The notes beneath the pieces are model-generated. The model saw only the letters and a program-made list of their open reading frames with translations. It did no database searches and had not been told where the DNA came from. Position numbers and translations under genes: made by a program. Shown here piece by piece: positions 33,450 through 41,834 of a stretch of DNA of 64,000 bases; the first letter of the stretch is position 1; each line of letters begins with the position of its first letter. Origin of the DNA: an uncultured Sphingomonadaceae bacterium (lineage in GTDB: Bacteria; Pseudomonadota; Alphaproteobacteria; Sphingomonadales; Sphingomonadaceae); the NCBI GenBank assembly GCA_947497455.1, contig CANMGU010000002.1, positions 1,086,506 through 1,150,505 of the forward strand, in the 5' to 3' direction.

Positions 33450-34565
33450 ATGGGCGTCGACAGAATAACCGGTGAAACGCAGGATATCACCGCCAAAATC
33501 AGTGCACATTATGTGGATAACGCGCGAAACTTACCTTGGCGTGTTCCGCCCAAGTTGTCCGCGAAGGGCACTTTACCTGATCCCTATCATGTCTGGATGT
33601 CGGAAGTGATGCTGCAACAGACCACAGTAGCAGCAGTGATCTCCTATTTTCAGAAGTTCACCCAGCGGTGGCCCACTGTTGCAGATCTGGCCGCCGCAAA
33701 CGAAGCAGATGTTCTCGCAGCCTGGGCCGGGCTCGGCTATTATGCAAGGGCCAGAAACCTGCATAAATGCGCACGTCATGTGACCGATAATCTCGGCGGT
33801 GTTTTTCCTTCTGAGGAAACCGAATTGCTCAAATTGCCGGGCGTCGGCGCTTATACTGCAGCGGCGATCGCCGCGATCGCCTTTGGCAGGCGCGCTGTGG
33901 TGGTCGATGCCAATATCGAACGGCTGGTCGCCCGGATTTTTCAGATCGATACCCCGCTGCCTGCGGGCAAGGCCGATATTCGCGTTGGTATGGATGGGTT
34001 GACGCCGAAAAATGGCGCAGGAGATTTTGCGCAAGCCTGCATGGATATCGGAGCCAGTATTTGCAACGCCAAAACACCAAAATGCGAAATTTGTCCCGTA
34101 CAAGGCCATTGCGCCGCCTATGGCGATGGTGATCAGATGCGCTATCCGGTCAAGCCGCCGAAAAAGGCTAAACCGTTGCGCAAGGCTCGGTTTTTCTGGA
34201 TTGAGCAGGATGAGAAACTGTTGCTGGTTACGCGTCCTTCAAAAGGAATGCTGGGCTCAATGCGTGCCTTGCCGGATGACAATTGGGCGGCAGGGACAGA
34301 CGGTCACGGACAATCGCCGCTGGATGGCAACTGGCGGATTCATGAGAATATCGTTCAGCATAGCTTCACGCATTTTTCGCTTGAGGTCGATTTGGCGGTT
34401 TATCAAAGCGATAAAATCGTTATTAACAAGGGTGATAATAGAAAAACGAAATTGGATGATGCGCTCTGGTGGCCAATTTCTGGGATAGAGGATGCAGGCC
34501 TGCCGACCTTATACGCAAAAGCAGTGCGCTGGGCTGTGAAACATAAAATGAAGGATCATATATGA
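33450..34565 (+). CDS. mutY: A/G-specific adenine glycosylase MutY
   Basis: About 371 residues. Removes adenine mispaired with 8-oxoguanine. The glycosylase domain has SEVMLQQT with the catalytic Glu, the helix-hairpin-helix LPGVGAYTAAAIAAIAFG and the catalytic Asp in VVVDANIERLVAR. A C-x6-C-x2-C-x5-C iron-sulfur loop follows (CNAKTPKCEICPVQGHC). The C-terminal part is the NUDIX-like 8-oxoG recognition domain. The frame is open to 33246 but overlaps dciA, so ATG 33450 is used; its ribosome-binding site is weak. It overlaps the next gene as ATGA. Confidence 0.96.
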   Translation: MGVDRITGETQDITAKISAHYVDNARNLPWRVPPKLSAKGTLPDPYHVWMSEVMLQQTTVAAVISYFQKFTQRWPTVADLAAANEADVLAAWAGLGYYARARNLHKCARHVTDNLGGVFPSEETELLKLPGVGAYTAAAIAAIAFGRRAVVVDANIERLVARIFQIDTPLPAGKADIRVGMDGLTPKNGAGDFAQACMDIGASICNAKTPKCEICPVQGHCAAYGDGDQMRYPVKPPKKAKPLRKARFFWIEQDEKLLLVTRPSKGMLGSMRALPDDNWAAGTDGHGQSPLDGNWRIHENIVQHSFTHFSLEVDLAVYQSDKIVINKGDNRKTKLDDALWWPISGIEDAGLPTLYAKAVRWAVKHKMKDHI

Positions 34566-35902
34566 CGACGGACAAAAACAATAATTCTAACTTTAGTCGG
34601 CGTTCGGTTCTTGGGGCGATCGGCGCGAGTGCTTTTCTGGCCGGTGCGCCAACCGCTGCCTTTGCGCGGTCGATGGTCCAACCTGCTTCTCCGTTTCCCG
34701 GTCTGACCAAGATTATCAATGACTATGTCGCTGAGAAGAAAGTCGCCGGCATGCTAGCCGCAATCGGCATGGGGCAGGATGATCCCATGGTAATTGCCGC
34801 TGGCACTCATAAGTTGGGTGGCGAAAAGGCCGTCGACATGAACACCCTGTGGCGGCTCTATTCACAGACCAAACCGGTTACCGGTATGGCGATCATGATG
34901 TTGATCGAGGATGGCCAGCTAAAGCTCGATCAGCCGCTTGCCGATATTCTACCTGAATTTGGTGATATGCGCGTATTGCAGAATCCAGAGGGTTCATTGG
35001 ACGAGACGGTGCCGGCGCGGACGCAAATCACCATTCGCCATCTGCTGACGCATACCGCCGGCCTGGGTTATACGATCATCAGCAAAGGGCCGATCCAGAA
35101 AGCCTATTTCGCCAAGGGCATCACCCCGGGCGTTGTCAGCCGGACGCCGCTACCCGGTACCGAGCCAGGTCCACCAACACCGGACATCGCGACATTCTCG
35201 AAAAATCTGGCTTCCTTGCCGCTGGTCTTTGAGCCCGGCACGAAATGGAGCTACTCGGTGAGTATTGACCTGCTCGGCTATGTGGTTCAGGTGGCATCGG
35301 GAATGCCATTGGAAGAGTTTCTGCAGAAACGCATGTTCGACCCGTTGGGCATGAAGGACACATTCTTCCAGCTGCCTGCTGACCGGGTAGCCGATTTCAC
35401 AGATAACTATGCTCCGTTTGGCGGTAGTCTGCTTCCGATCGATCCTGCTGCGAACAGCATCTATCTCGACAAACCTGCCTTTGCCTTTGGTGGTGCAGGT
35501 CTGGTGGGTTCGGCCGCAGATTATGACAAGTTTCTCGCCATGTTACTTGGCTTTGGGACCTATAAGGGCACCGCGATCATGCAGCCAGAAACGGCCAAGC
35601 TTGGCATGTCGAATCTGTTGCCTGCGGGCGCTGATATGAAAGGCACATGGGTTGCCAATCATGGTTATGGTGCTGGTGGCCGAGCAGGCCTCGGCACGAC
35701 GGCAAGTCCAGCAGGGACCTTCGGATGGGGCGGTGCTGCGGGCACCTCGGCTTTTGTTGATACTGGCAATGGCTTCCGTGCAGGTGGTTATACCCAATAT
35801 ATGCCGTCCAACACCTATCCGTTCCAGTCGGATTTCCCGAAATATGTCTATGCGGACTTGATGCAACAGATGTCAGCGGGTGGAGGAAAAACCAGTCCGT
35901 GA
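34562..35902 (+). CDS. Serine hydrolase, beta-lactamase class C family (EstB-like)
   Basis: 446 residues. A twin-arginine signal (SRRSVLGAIGASAFLAG) is followed by a penicillin-binding-protein-like fold. The nucleophile motif SxxK is YSQTKPVTG (about residue 101), the Tyr motif is KWSYSVSID (YSV instead of YxN), and the third motif is probably in the GWGGAAGTSAFVD region. The altered second motif points to an esterase or peptidase rather than a true beta-lactamase. The start overlaps the mutY stop and the stop overlaps the nudC start, so the three genes are translationally coupled. Confidence 0.88.
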   Translation: MTTDKNNNSNFSRRSVLGAIGASAFLAGAPTAAFARSMVQPASPFPGLTKIINDYVAEKKVAGMLAAIGMGQDDPMVIAAGTHKLGGEKAVDMNTLWRLYSQTKPVTGMAIMMLIEDGQLKLDQPLADILPEFGDMRVLQNPEGSLDETVPARTQITIRHLLTHTAGLGYTIISKGPIQKAYFAKGITPGVVSRTPLPGTEPGPPTPDIATFSKNLASLPLVFEPGTKWSYSVSIDLLGYVVQVASGMPLEEFLQKRMFDPLGMKDTFFQLPADRVADFTDNYAPFGGSLLPIDPAANSIYLDKPAFAFGGAGLVGSAADYDKFLAMLLGFGTYKGTAIMQPETAKLGMSNLLPAGADMKGTWVANHGYGAGGRAGLGTTASPAGTFGWGGAAGTSAFVDTGNGFRAGGYTQYMPSNTYPFQSDFPKYVYADLMQQMSAGGGKTSP

Positions 35903-36831
35903 GCACTCCTATCAGTCCGATCATGACAAGTGACCTCAGTGCGATTATCCCGACTTTTGCAGGCGGGACGATAGATCGCGCGGATCAGGTTCGGGTCAAT
36001 CCAGAGCGGCTGAAAGAAGCCATGATGCGGCCCAATGCGCGGCTGCTTAAGCTCGACGGGCTAAGTCCGGTTTTTGATGCGATGGGTGATCTCGCCTGGG
36101 GACCTTTGTACGAAGCGTCCCCGGACAATGATTTGTTGCTGCTTGGCATAGACGGCGATACGCCATGCTTTGCAGAATTAAATGGGGCGGGCAGCGCAAT
36201 GCCGACCGCGGATCCTCGGCTTTGGCAATCATTGGGCGTCTTGCCGCCCGAACAGGCCGCCATTTACGCAACCGCGCGCAGTCTGGTTGACTGGCATGCG
36301 CGTCACAGGTTTTGTGCCAATTGCGGTCAGCCGACAGAGTCCCGCAAGGGCGGATGGGCACGGCAATGCGAGAAGGAAAAGCAAGGCTGTGGTGCCGAGC
36401 ATTTCCCGCGCACCGATCCGGTCGCAATCATGTTGGCGGAATGCGAAGGCAAGATTCTGCTGGGCCGGCAACCCCGTTTCCCACCCAAACGCTTTTCAGC
36501 GCTGGCCGGTTTCATCGAGCCGGGCGAAAGCATTGAAGGCGGCGTCGCGCGCGAATTGTGGGAAGAGGCGGGCATCAAGGTTCGCAATGTCCGCTATATC
36601 GCCAGCCAGCCTTGGCCGTTTCCGTCATCACTGATGATGGCCTGCACCAGTGTGACAGATGACCCGACATTGACGCTGGACGAGGAAGAGATTGAGGAGG
36701 CCCAGTGGTTTTCACTTGGTGAAGTGAAAGCCGCAATGAATGGCGATCCCGACGCGCCTTTCATAGCGCCGCCGCCGTTTGCAATTGCTTATAACTTGCT
36801 CAAAAATTGGTTGGACGAGCAGGAACGCTGA
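35899..36831 (+). CDS. nudC: NAD(+)/NADH diphosphatase, RNA-decapping NudC
   Basis: 310 residues with a GTG start inside a GTGA overlap. N-terminal domain, zinc ribbon (FCANCGQPTESRKGGW... CEKEKQGCGAEHFPRTDP), then the Nudix box GX5EX7REUXEEXGU seen as GFIEPGESIEGGVARELWEEAGI. The NudC-specific SQPWPFPSSLM motif is present. It cleaves NAD(H) and removes NAD caps from RNA. Third gene of the mutY-hydrolase-nudC chain. Confidence 0.94.
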   Translation: MSTPISPIMTSDLSAIIPTFAGGTIDRADQVRVNPERLKEAMMRPNARLLKLDGLSPVFDAMGDLAWGPLYEASPDNDLLLLGIDGDTPCFAELNGAGSAMPTADPRLWQSLGVLPPEQAAIYATARSLVDWHARHRFCANCGQPTESRKGGWARQCEKEKQGCGAEHFPRTDPVAIMLAECEGKILLGRQPRFPPKRFSALAGFIEPGESIEGGVARELWEEAGIKVRNVRYIASQPWPFPSSLMMACTSVTDDPTLTLDEEEIEEAQWFSLGEVKAAMNGDPDAPFIAPPPFAIAYNLLKNWLDEQER

Positions 36832-36863
36832 CGTTCCGATAGGCGAGCGCGGTTGATAGGCCG

Positions 36864-36898
36864 TAACTTCCGCTTTGGTCGCAAAGGCGGATGTTAAC
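36864..36898. repeat. Dispersed palindromic repeat, copy 10 (diverged)
   Basis: TAACTTCCGCTTTGGTCGCA then AAGGCGGATGTTAACG. The arms TTCCGC and GCGGAT are weakened relative to the other copies. Confidence 0.6.
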
Positions 36899-36969
36899 GT
36901 CAGAATAAATGGTCTTCAGCTATCGCCCCAATTGCTAAACTTACATCCCCAATGTAAATCATATCCTTG

Positions 36970-37767
36970 ATGAAGAACTACGATAAACTTGCAAGGGAGC
37001 TCGATGAAAGAGGCATAGTCAAGCTCGAGGGATATGTTGCGTCCAAAGACGCCCGAGCTGCACATGATATGATCCTGAATCTTGCCGAAGAGCAGGGAAT
37101 TTACACCGCTGGTCGCTGGATCAACTCACCAAACCGTTTTAGCTACCCCAAGCCGTTTCGTAACGCACTCAATGAGCTCAACAGAGCCAAAGAATTTCCT
37201 AGGCTGGCAGGTAATCGACTCACACCTCTAATCGAGAAGTTTGTCGGCCATCCAGTGACTCCTTTGTCACCGGGTCAGCAAATCCTGTTTACTCTTCCCG
37301 GCCAGGACAATTGGTCAGTCCCAAGCGACGCCTGGCATATCGACATGCCCAAAATTGGTGAGCAGGCCACTCCAGGGTTGCAGGCGTTTACATTACTCGA
37401 TGATGTCGATCCTCAAGGAGGAGCTACGCTTGTGATTGCAGGATCACATCGATTGCTGAACAATGCCGCCGGCCTTTCTTCCAAGAAATTCAAAGATCAC
37501 TTGCGGAAAGAGGACTATTTCAAATCACTTTTTGCCCCCGATCGCCCCATAATTGTTAACCTGGAAGAGACAACGGGGCGGGTCGGAGACGTAGAATTGA
37601 AGGTGGTTGAACTCTCCGGTCGTATTGGCGATGTTTACCTCATGGATTTGCGCTTGCTACACACTCCCGCGCCCAATTGCTCCGACAAGGCACGGCTGAT
37701 GCTGACGTGCCGATTTCCAAGATCTACTATTGCCGCATCGTTCGGCGATGTGAGCTTGGCCAATTGA
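36970..37767 (+). CDS. Phytanoyl-CoA dioxygenase (PhyH) family protein
   Basis: 265 residues. Fe(II)/2-oxoglutarate oxygenase fold. The iron-binding HxD is in DAWHIDMP, the distal His in LRLLHTPAPN, and the 2-oxoglutarate Arg probably in ARLMLTCRF. The substrate is unknown; such proteins hydroxylate lipids, amino acids or secondary metabolites. It is flanked by dispersed repeat copies on both sides and reads more AT-rich than nudC, so it may be a later arrival. ATG 36970 is used rather than TTG 36967. Confidence 0.88.
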   Translation: MKNYDKLARELDERGIVKLEGYVASKDARAAHDMILNLAEEQGIYTAGRWINSPNRFSYPKPFRNALNELNRAKEFPRLAGNRLTPLIEKFVGHPVTPLSPGQQILFTLPGQDNWSVPSDAWHIDMPKIGEQATPGLQAFTLLDDVDPQGGATLVIAGSHRLLNNAAGLSSKKFKDHLRKEDYFKSLFAPDRPIIVNLEETTGRVGDVELKVVELSGRIGDVYLMDLRLLHTPAPNCSDKARLMLTCRFPRSTIAASFGDVSLAN

Positions 37768-37770
37768 TCT

Positions 37771-37799
37771 CTAGAGTGTCCGCTTTCGGAATAATGCCG
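37771..37799. repeat. Dispersed palindromic repeat, copy 11 (half copy)
   Basis: CTAGAGTGTCCGCTTTCGGA then ATAATGCCG. Only the left arm is intact. Confidence 0.65.
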
Positions 37800-37830
37800 A
37801 TATTGCCCTGTTTTCGTTCAATAGGGGAAA

Positions 37831-37865
37831 AGAAAACAGGCCGGATCGCTCCGGCCTGTTCCCCT
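37831..37865. terminator. Bidirectional terminator between convergent genes
   Basis: AACAGGCCGGA (37835-37845) pairs perfectly with TCCGGCCTGTT (37850-37860) across a TCGC loop, 11 bp. On the minus strand it is followed by TTTTCTTTT, so it mainly serves the haloperoxidase gene; it may also stop the PhyH transcript. Confidence 0.9.
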
Positions 37866-37889
37866 GTTATTCTGTGAACGTGACGACAT

Positions 37890-40001
37890 TCACAAAATCA
37901 TCTGTTCCCCAGGCACATGGCGGAGCCACCATTCCTGATTGGAAATCTGATTGCCGTCGCGATCAATTATGGTCAGCGTCGGCGCGGCGTCGGCCTGTCC
38001 GTTGATCGAAATGAAATCACCGTCAAAGCTGGTGAAGGTCGTCTCCATCGGGTCGCCATAGGTTGGCGCCTGTTCCAGTAATATTCCGACTGCGACACGC
38101 TCGCCCATGCGGAGGCTGTCATAATAGTCGGAATAATAGTGGACGCCGGCCATGTTCCGGCCGATCGAGATATTCGCTGCCAGCTTGTCCAGCTCGCCCT
38201 GAATGGTCAGCGTACCTGTGAACTTGCTGTCCTGCACCAGACGATTTCCATTGCCATTGGGGACATAGACAATCGGCGTGCCATCCGGTTCAACCAGGGG
38301 CCGCTCGACGCCGCTGTCATTGCCTTCGAACATTTCGAAAAACGCTTTGACCATCGTGACACAACCGCCTGCCACCGTTGCATGGCCAGCGCCATAGGCG
38401 GGGTGCATGGGTGAGCCTTCGGGAAAGGCCATTGGCAGCAGCAGATTGCAGTCATCGAAGTTGCTGAACGGTGTCGAGCCGCCAGCGCAGTCGGTCAGGC
38501 GCATATCGTTCATCGCCGTCTCGTTCTGCGCTTCATTATGGGCAATCAGCGCGGCTTTCAACGCATCCGGCATTTCACTATGCATAAGCTCAAACGCCGC
38601 TTGCGCATCGCCCAGCTTGTCTGCATCGCCGCACTCGACGAGCGCCATGCGTCCGCCCATCAGCTCGGGACGCGCCCGGCGATGATAGTTGAACTTCTCA
38701 CGTCGCACCGCTTTCAGGCAACGGGTAGCAACTTCGGTGACCAGCGATAAAATATGTGGCCCGCCAAAAGTGGCGAACGCGGTCCGTCTTGCCGAGCCAG
38801 TACTGCTGTCGCGGAAGCCGGGTTCAGGGAAGCCTTTGGAGGCAGGGACCCCCATGGCATCGATGATCAGCACCGCATTGAGATAGGCTTCGTAGAGCGC
38901 GTCAAAATGAACATAGGTCGCGAGATCGCGTGGGGTTGTGATGAACCGGCGTTTCTCTTCGAACAGGTTGGCACCTCTGAAGTCCGCGCCATTTTGCACG
39001 TCCCGCCACGTTGGCCAGTCTGTCATATGATCGAGACAGCTTTTGTGGACGGTGGTCCGCTGGTCGATTGACAGGCTGCCATAGCGGATAAATCCGTCTT
39101 GCAAGTCATAGCCTGCGTCCTTGCCGGGAAAACTCGCTGCTCCGCCGCCGGAGCCAGCCAAGCCGGTATTGCCGATCAGCATGAACTGCGACACATAAGG
39201 CCCGGTCAACGAACCTTTGGTCGATCCGCGGAACACCGTTTCGGTGGTCAGTGGGGCAGCAACCGGATTGCTGTCATCCTGTGTTCGAGCAAAACGGCGA
39301 TTGCGTTCGAAATTGTTAAGTCCGTTCGCATCTACATAAGGCGGTGTGGAAGATGCCACGCCGGTGCCGCTGAAAAAGGGCATGCTGTTGAGCGCATCCA
39401 CGACTTGAGCGGAAGTCAGCTGGGCATCGCTATCGACGCCACTATCACATAATCGCGCGGCGCTGTCCCCTGCACAAATGCTGGTAAATGGGACATCACG
39501 CAGGATCGCCAGTCCGTATACTTCTGCCATTTCAGCTGCTTTTTCCGACGAACCAACGCGCGGGGCGGGGGCCATGCCAACACTATCCGCATCTGGTCCC
39601 TGCAATTCATAGACATGACCGGCGCGCGGGCTTTCCCATCCGCGCCACTGCGGAATCTGGCTGTTCACCGTACATTGAAAAGTGGGCTCGTTTGCTTCGA
39701 CCGCACGGTCTGTTGCATCTTTCACATGATTTTCGAACAGATTGGTGTCGTCGCTGTTTATTGCCTCGACAAATGTGCGATAATCGTCGCCAAAAGAGAG
39801 TATACCAAATTCATCATGATGCAGTCCTTTGGTGAAGTTGGTGGGGAATTTGGAGCCGGCATAGTCCAGTTCTTCGGCATTATTGCGGGACGCAGCATGC
39901 GGCCGGGTTCGCGATATTTCCGCTGCCAGTTCACGCAGCTCCTTGGCTTTGCGGGCTCGTTCGGTGCCATTGGGGCAGGGTACGCTATGAGGTAGTTTCA
40001 T
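37890..40001 (-). CDS. Vanadium-dependent haloperoxidase-like protein
   Basis: 703 residues. The vanadate-site motifs are readable in order. KFNYHRRARPE (about residue 435-445) gives Lys and Arg. SPMHPAYGAGHATVAGG (about 530-546) gives the acid-base His. SIGRNMAGVHYYSDY (about 615-630) gives the second Arg and the His that ligates vanadium. These match the algal/marine bromo- and iodoperoxidase pattern within the PAP2 superfamily. No Sec or Tat signal is obvious (MKLPHSVPCPNG). It oxidises halides with hydrogen peroxide, as seen in marine bacteria. A homologous acid phosphatase cannot be excluded by sequence alone. Confidence 0.85.
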   Translation of the reverse strand: MKLPHSVPCPNGTERARKAKELRELAAEISRTRPHAASRNNAEELDYAGSKFPTNFTKGLHHDEFGILSFGDDYRTFVEAINSDDTNLFENHVKDATDRAVEANEPTFQCTVNSQIPQWRGWESPRAGHVYELQGPDADSVGMAPAPRVGSSEKAAEMAEVYGLAILRDVPFTSICAGDSAARLCDSGVDSDAQLTSAQVVDALNSMPFFSGTGVASSTPPYVDANGLNNFERNRRFARTQDDSNPVAAPLTTETVFRGSTKGSLTGPYVSQFMLIGNTGLAGSGGGAASFPGKDAGYDLQDGFIRYGSLSIDQRTTVHKSCLDHMTDWPTWRDVQNGADFRGANLFEEKRRFITTPRDLATYVHFDALYEAYLNAVLIIDAMGVPASKGFPEPGFRDSSTGSARRTAFATFGGPHILSLVTEVATRCLKAVRREKFNYHRRARPELMGGRMALVECGDADKLGDAQAAFELMHSEMPDALKAALIAHNEAQNETAMNDMRLTDCAGGSTPFSNFDDCNLLLPMAFPEGSPMHPAYGAGHATVAGGCVTMVKAFFEMFEGNDSGVERPLVEPDGTPIVYVPNGNGNRLVQDSKFTGTLTIQGELDKLAANISIGRNMAGVHYYSDYYDSLRMGERVAVGILLEQAPTYGDPMETTFTSFDGDFISINGQADAAPTLTIIDRDGNQISNQEWWLRHVPGEQMIL

Positions 40002-40288
40002 TTTTACATCTCCTTAGTTCAAGAAAATGCGACCTGAGGCAGCGTCCGGTTTCTCTGGGGGAGGATCGCCGCTTCTGAAGAGGAGATACAGCTAAGACAT
40101 TCTCGCCAGATTGGAAAAAATGGACATACAAGTCTTTGCAAAATAGGCGTTTTTATCCTATTTGATAGTTAAGTGAATGAGATTATTGTGAATATTTTTG
40201 ATGGACAGCGCCTGCCTGAAAATCACTAGGCCATTGTTATTACGCTGAAATTTTATTGGCAGATTTTGCCTATTTAGGGCGTTGAGTG

Positions 40289-40702
40289 CTAAACCAGCCC
40301 GAGTTTTGATAACTCACCAAGCATTTCGGGGGGCATTTCGTCTGCGCCTTCGGCACCTTCGCCCAAATCAGGTGGTGTGTCTTTCTCTTCGAGATAGCGC
40401 CAGCCTTGATGCGCGCGGCGGGGTATCGTCTGAACAGCAATAAGCTTTGGTTCCAGCCGAATCCATTGACGGCCTTCGCCATTTTCCTGAAAGCCGATAA
40501 TCGGGCTGCGGCCGACAATTTTTTTGCTGTGGATCCAGTAGAGCGAGCCTCCAACCATCTCCACATGCCGTTTCGGCAGATAGCGCGTGGTGAGACGCGC
40601 TTCGCCATGTGTTGCTTCATTGCCGATATGCGATTCCAGCCAAGCGCGTAATGTCGCTGGGCTTTCACTGCGAAAAGCGATTTTTGTCATGTTGAGCGGC
40701 AT
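40289..40702 (-). CDS. DUF1489 family protein
   Basis: 137 residues, soluble. The alphaproteobacterial DUF1489 pattern is recognisable: LRAWLESH, TRYLPKRHVEMVGGSLYWIHSKKIVGRSPIIGF, IRLEPKLIAVQ and the terminal WRYLEEKDTPPDL. Function unknown, but the family is widely kept in Alphaproteobacteria. A second frame over the same DNA (40270-40668) is a shadow. Confidence 0.85.
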   Translation of the reverse strand: MPLNMTKIAFRSESPATLRAWLESHIGNEATHGEARLTTRYLPKRHVEMVGGSLYWIHSKKIVGRSPIIGFQENGEGRQWIRLEPKLIAVQTIPRRAHQGWRYLEEKDTPPDLGEGAEGADEMPPEMLGELSKLGLV

Positions 40703-40807
40703 GCTTCTTATGTGTGGTGACCGGCCGGATTAGTCAAGCGAGACGGATCCATATCGGTTTCTCAAAGTGTCAAACACACAGTTCACCGCATCATCAATAT
40801 TTTGTAT

Positions 40808-40827
40808 TGCAAATGATTATCAATAGC
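40808..40827 (+). promoter_or_regulatory. Candidate Fur box
   Basis: TGCAAATGATTATCAATAGC is close to the classic Fur operator (GATAATGATTATCATTATC) with the alphaproteobacterial TGCAAATGATT start. It lies about 40 bases before the DUF6628-like gene start. Confidence 0.65.
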
Positions 40828-40867
40828 ATATTGTCTCTTCCTAGAGTCAGAAAGAGGAGAATGCCAA

Positions 40868-41308
40868 ATGGGACCATGGTCGGGGAAACTAGGAACGGAA
40901 AACATCGCAAAGCTAATAACGCCGTTGCCCGATCTAATGTCGCTTGGCAAAGCGGAGGCACAGACAATCGTGGCGCTGCGTGTCGCTGTGATGAGTCAGA
41001 AATGCTTTCGCGACGCTCGTCCCTATCTGCAAGAACGTCTGGGCAGCGAACTGGCCGTCAGCCGCTTTCTAATCATGGTTGAGGCCATCGGCAGCGCGTG
41101 GCCGGAAAGCGTCAAAATTGGTCGCGCCTGCTGTCCGCACACGATGCCCGACGAGATATTGCTGCTCAATATGCTGCGCTGCGCCGTCCAAGGTAATCGT
41201 CCCTCTTTCGACGCGCTTATTTGCGAAATGATCGATCCTTGCAGCCGTGACAGAATTTATCTTGATATGACCAATTTTGCAGCGGCGTACGGCACTCATT
41301 CGGATTGA
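40868..41308 (+). CDS. DUF6628-like protein, probably iron regulated
   Basis: 146 residues, mostly helical and soluble. It matches a sphingomonad family I recall as DUF6628: an opening LP(D)LMSLGKAEAQTIVALRVAV, a middle FLIMVEAIGS and the Cys motif RACCPHTMPDEILLLNMLRCAVQG. AGGAGA lies seven bases before the ATG. A strong Fur-like operator sits in the promoter, so expression should rise in iron limitation. Cysteines in the CC motif could bind metal. Function is not known. Confidence 0.75.
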   Translation: MGPWSGKLGTENIAKLITPLPDLMSLGKAEAQTIVALRVAVMSQKCFRDARPYLQERLGSELAVSRFLIMVEAIGSAWPESVKIGRACCPHTMPDEILLLNMLRCAVQGNRPSFDALICEMIDPCSRDRIYLDMTNFAAAYGTHSD

Positions 41309-41312
41309 GCGC

Positions 41313-41825
41313 TTATGGATTGATCCGTTCAAACATCAAAACTTCGCTGTCTTTATATCTGCTCAGTCCTGTTTCCTGATATCCCAATTTTTCAGCTAGC
41401 CGGATGGAAGGGACGTTTTCAGGGCTAATGATGCAAACGGTTTTGCCGGGATTGAATGTCTTATGCAACCAGCTATGTGCGCCGATCATCGCTTCGAAGG
41501 CATAGCCCTTGCCCTGGCCGGCTGCTGAGAATATCCAGGCCGCTTCGTGAAAAGGATCAAAATCTGAACCCAGTCCACGGCGGAAATCGCCGAAACCGGC
41601 ATCGCCGATGTAACGATCGGTTTCTTTCTCAATGACTGCCAATAGTCCGTAGCCGAGCAATTCCCATCGTCCGAAATGGGCAAGGAAACGCAGCCAGGCT
41701 TCGTCGTCTGTAGATGGTTCGCGTCCGATATATCGCATCACATCCGGGTCCTGCGACATGGCTTTGAAAGCGTCAAAATCGCCAGCGACATGAGGACGGA
41801 GTAAAAGTCGCTCAGTTTCGATCAT
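41313..41825 (-). CDS. GNAT acetyltransferase (RimJ/RimL type)
   Basis: 170 residues. The family order is clear: TERLLLRPHVAGDFDAF at the start, YIGDAGFGDF beta strands, the acetyl-CoA loop in GQGKGYAFEAM and SIRLAEKLGYQETG near the end. It transfers an acetyl group to an unknown amine, possibly a protein N-terminus or small molecule. It lies 10 bases downstream of mgtE and is probably co-transcribed. Confidence 0.9.
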   Translation of the reverse strand: MIETERLLLRPHVAGDFDAFKAMSQDPDVMRYIGREPSTDDEAWLRFLAHFGRWELLGYGLLAVIEKETDRYIGDAGFGDFRRGLGSDFDPFHEAAWIFSAAGQGKGYAFEAMIGAHSWLHKTFNPGKTVCIISPENVPSIRLAEKLGYQETGLSRYKDSEVLMFERINP

Positions 41826-41834
41826 ATCTGTGCT

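Noticed and set aside
40714..41082. 122-codon plus-strand frame overlapping the DUF6628-like gene
   Set aside because: Different frame from the gene with ribosome-binding site and family motifs; begins before the Fur-box promoter.
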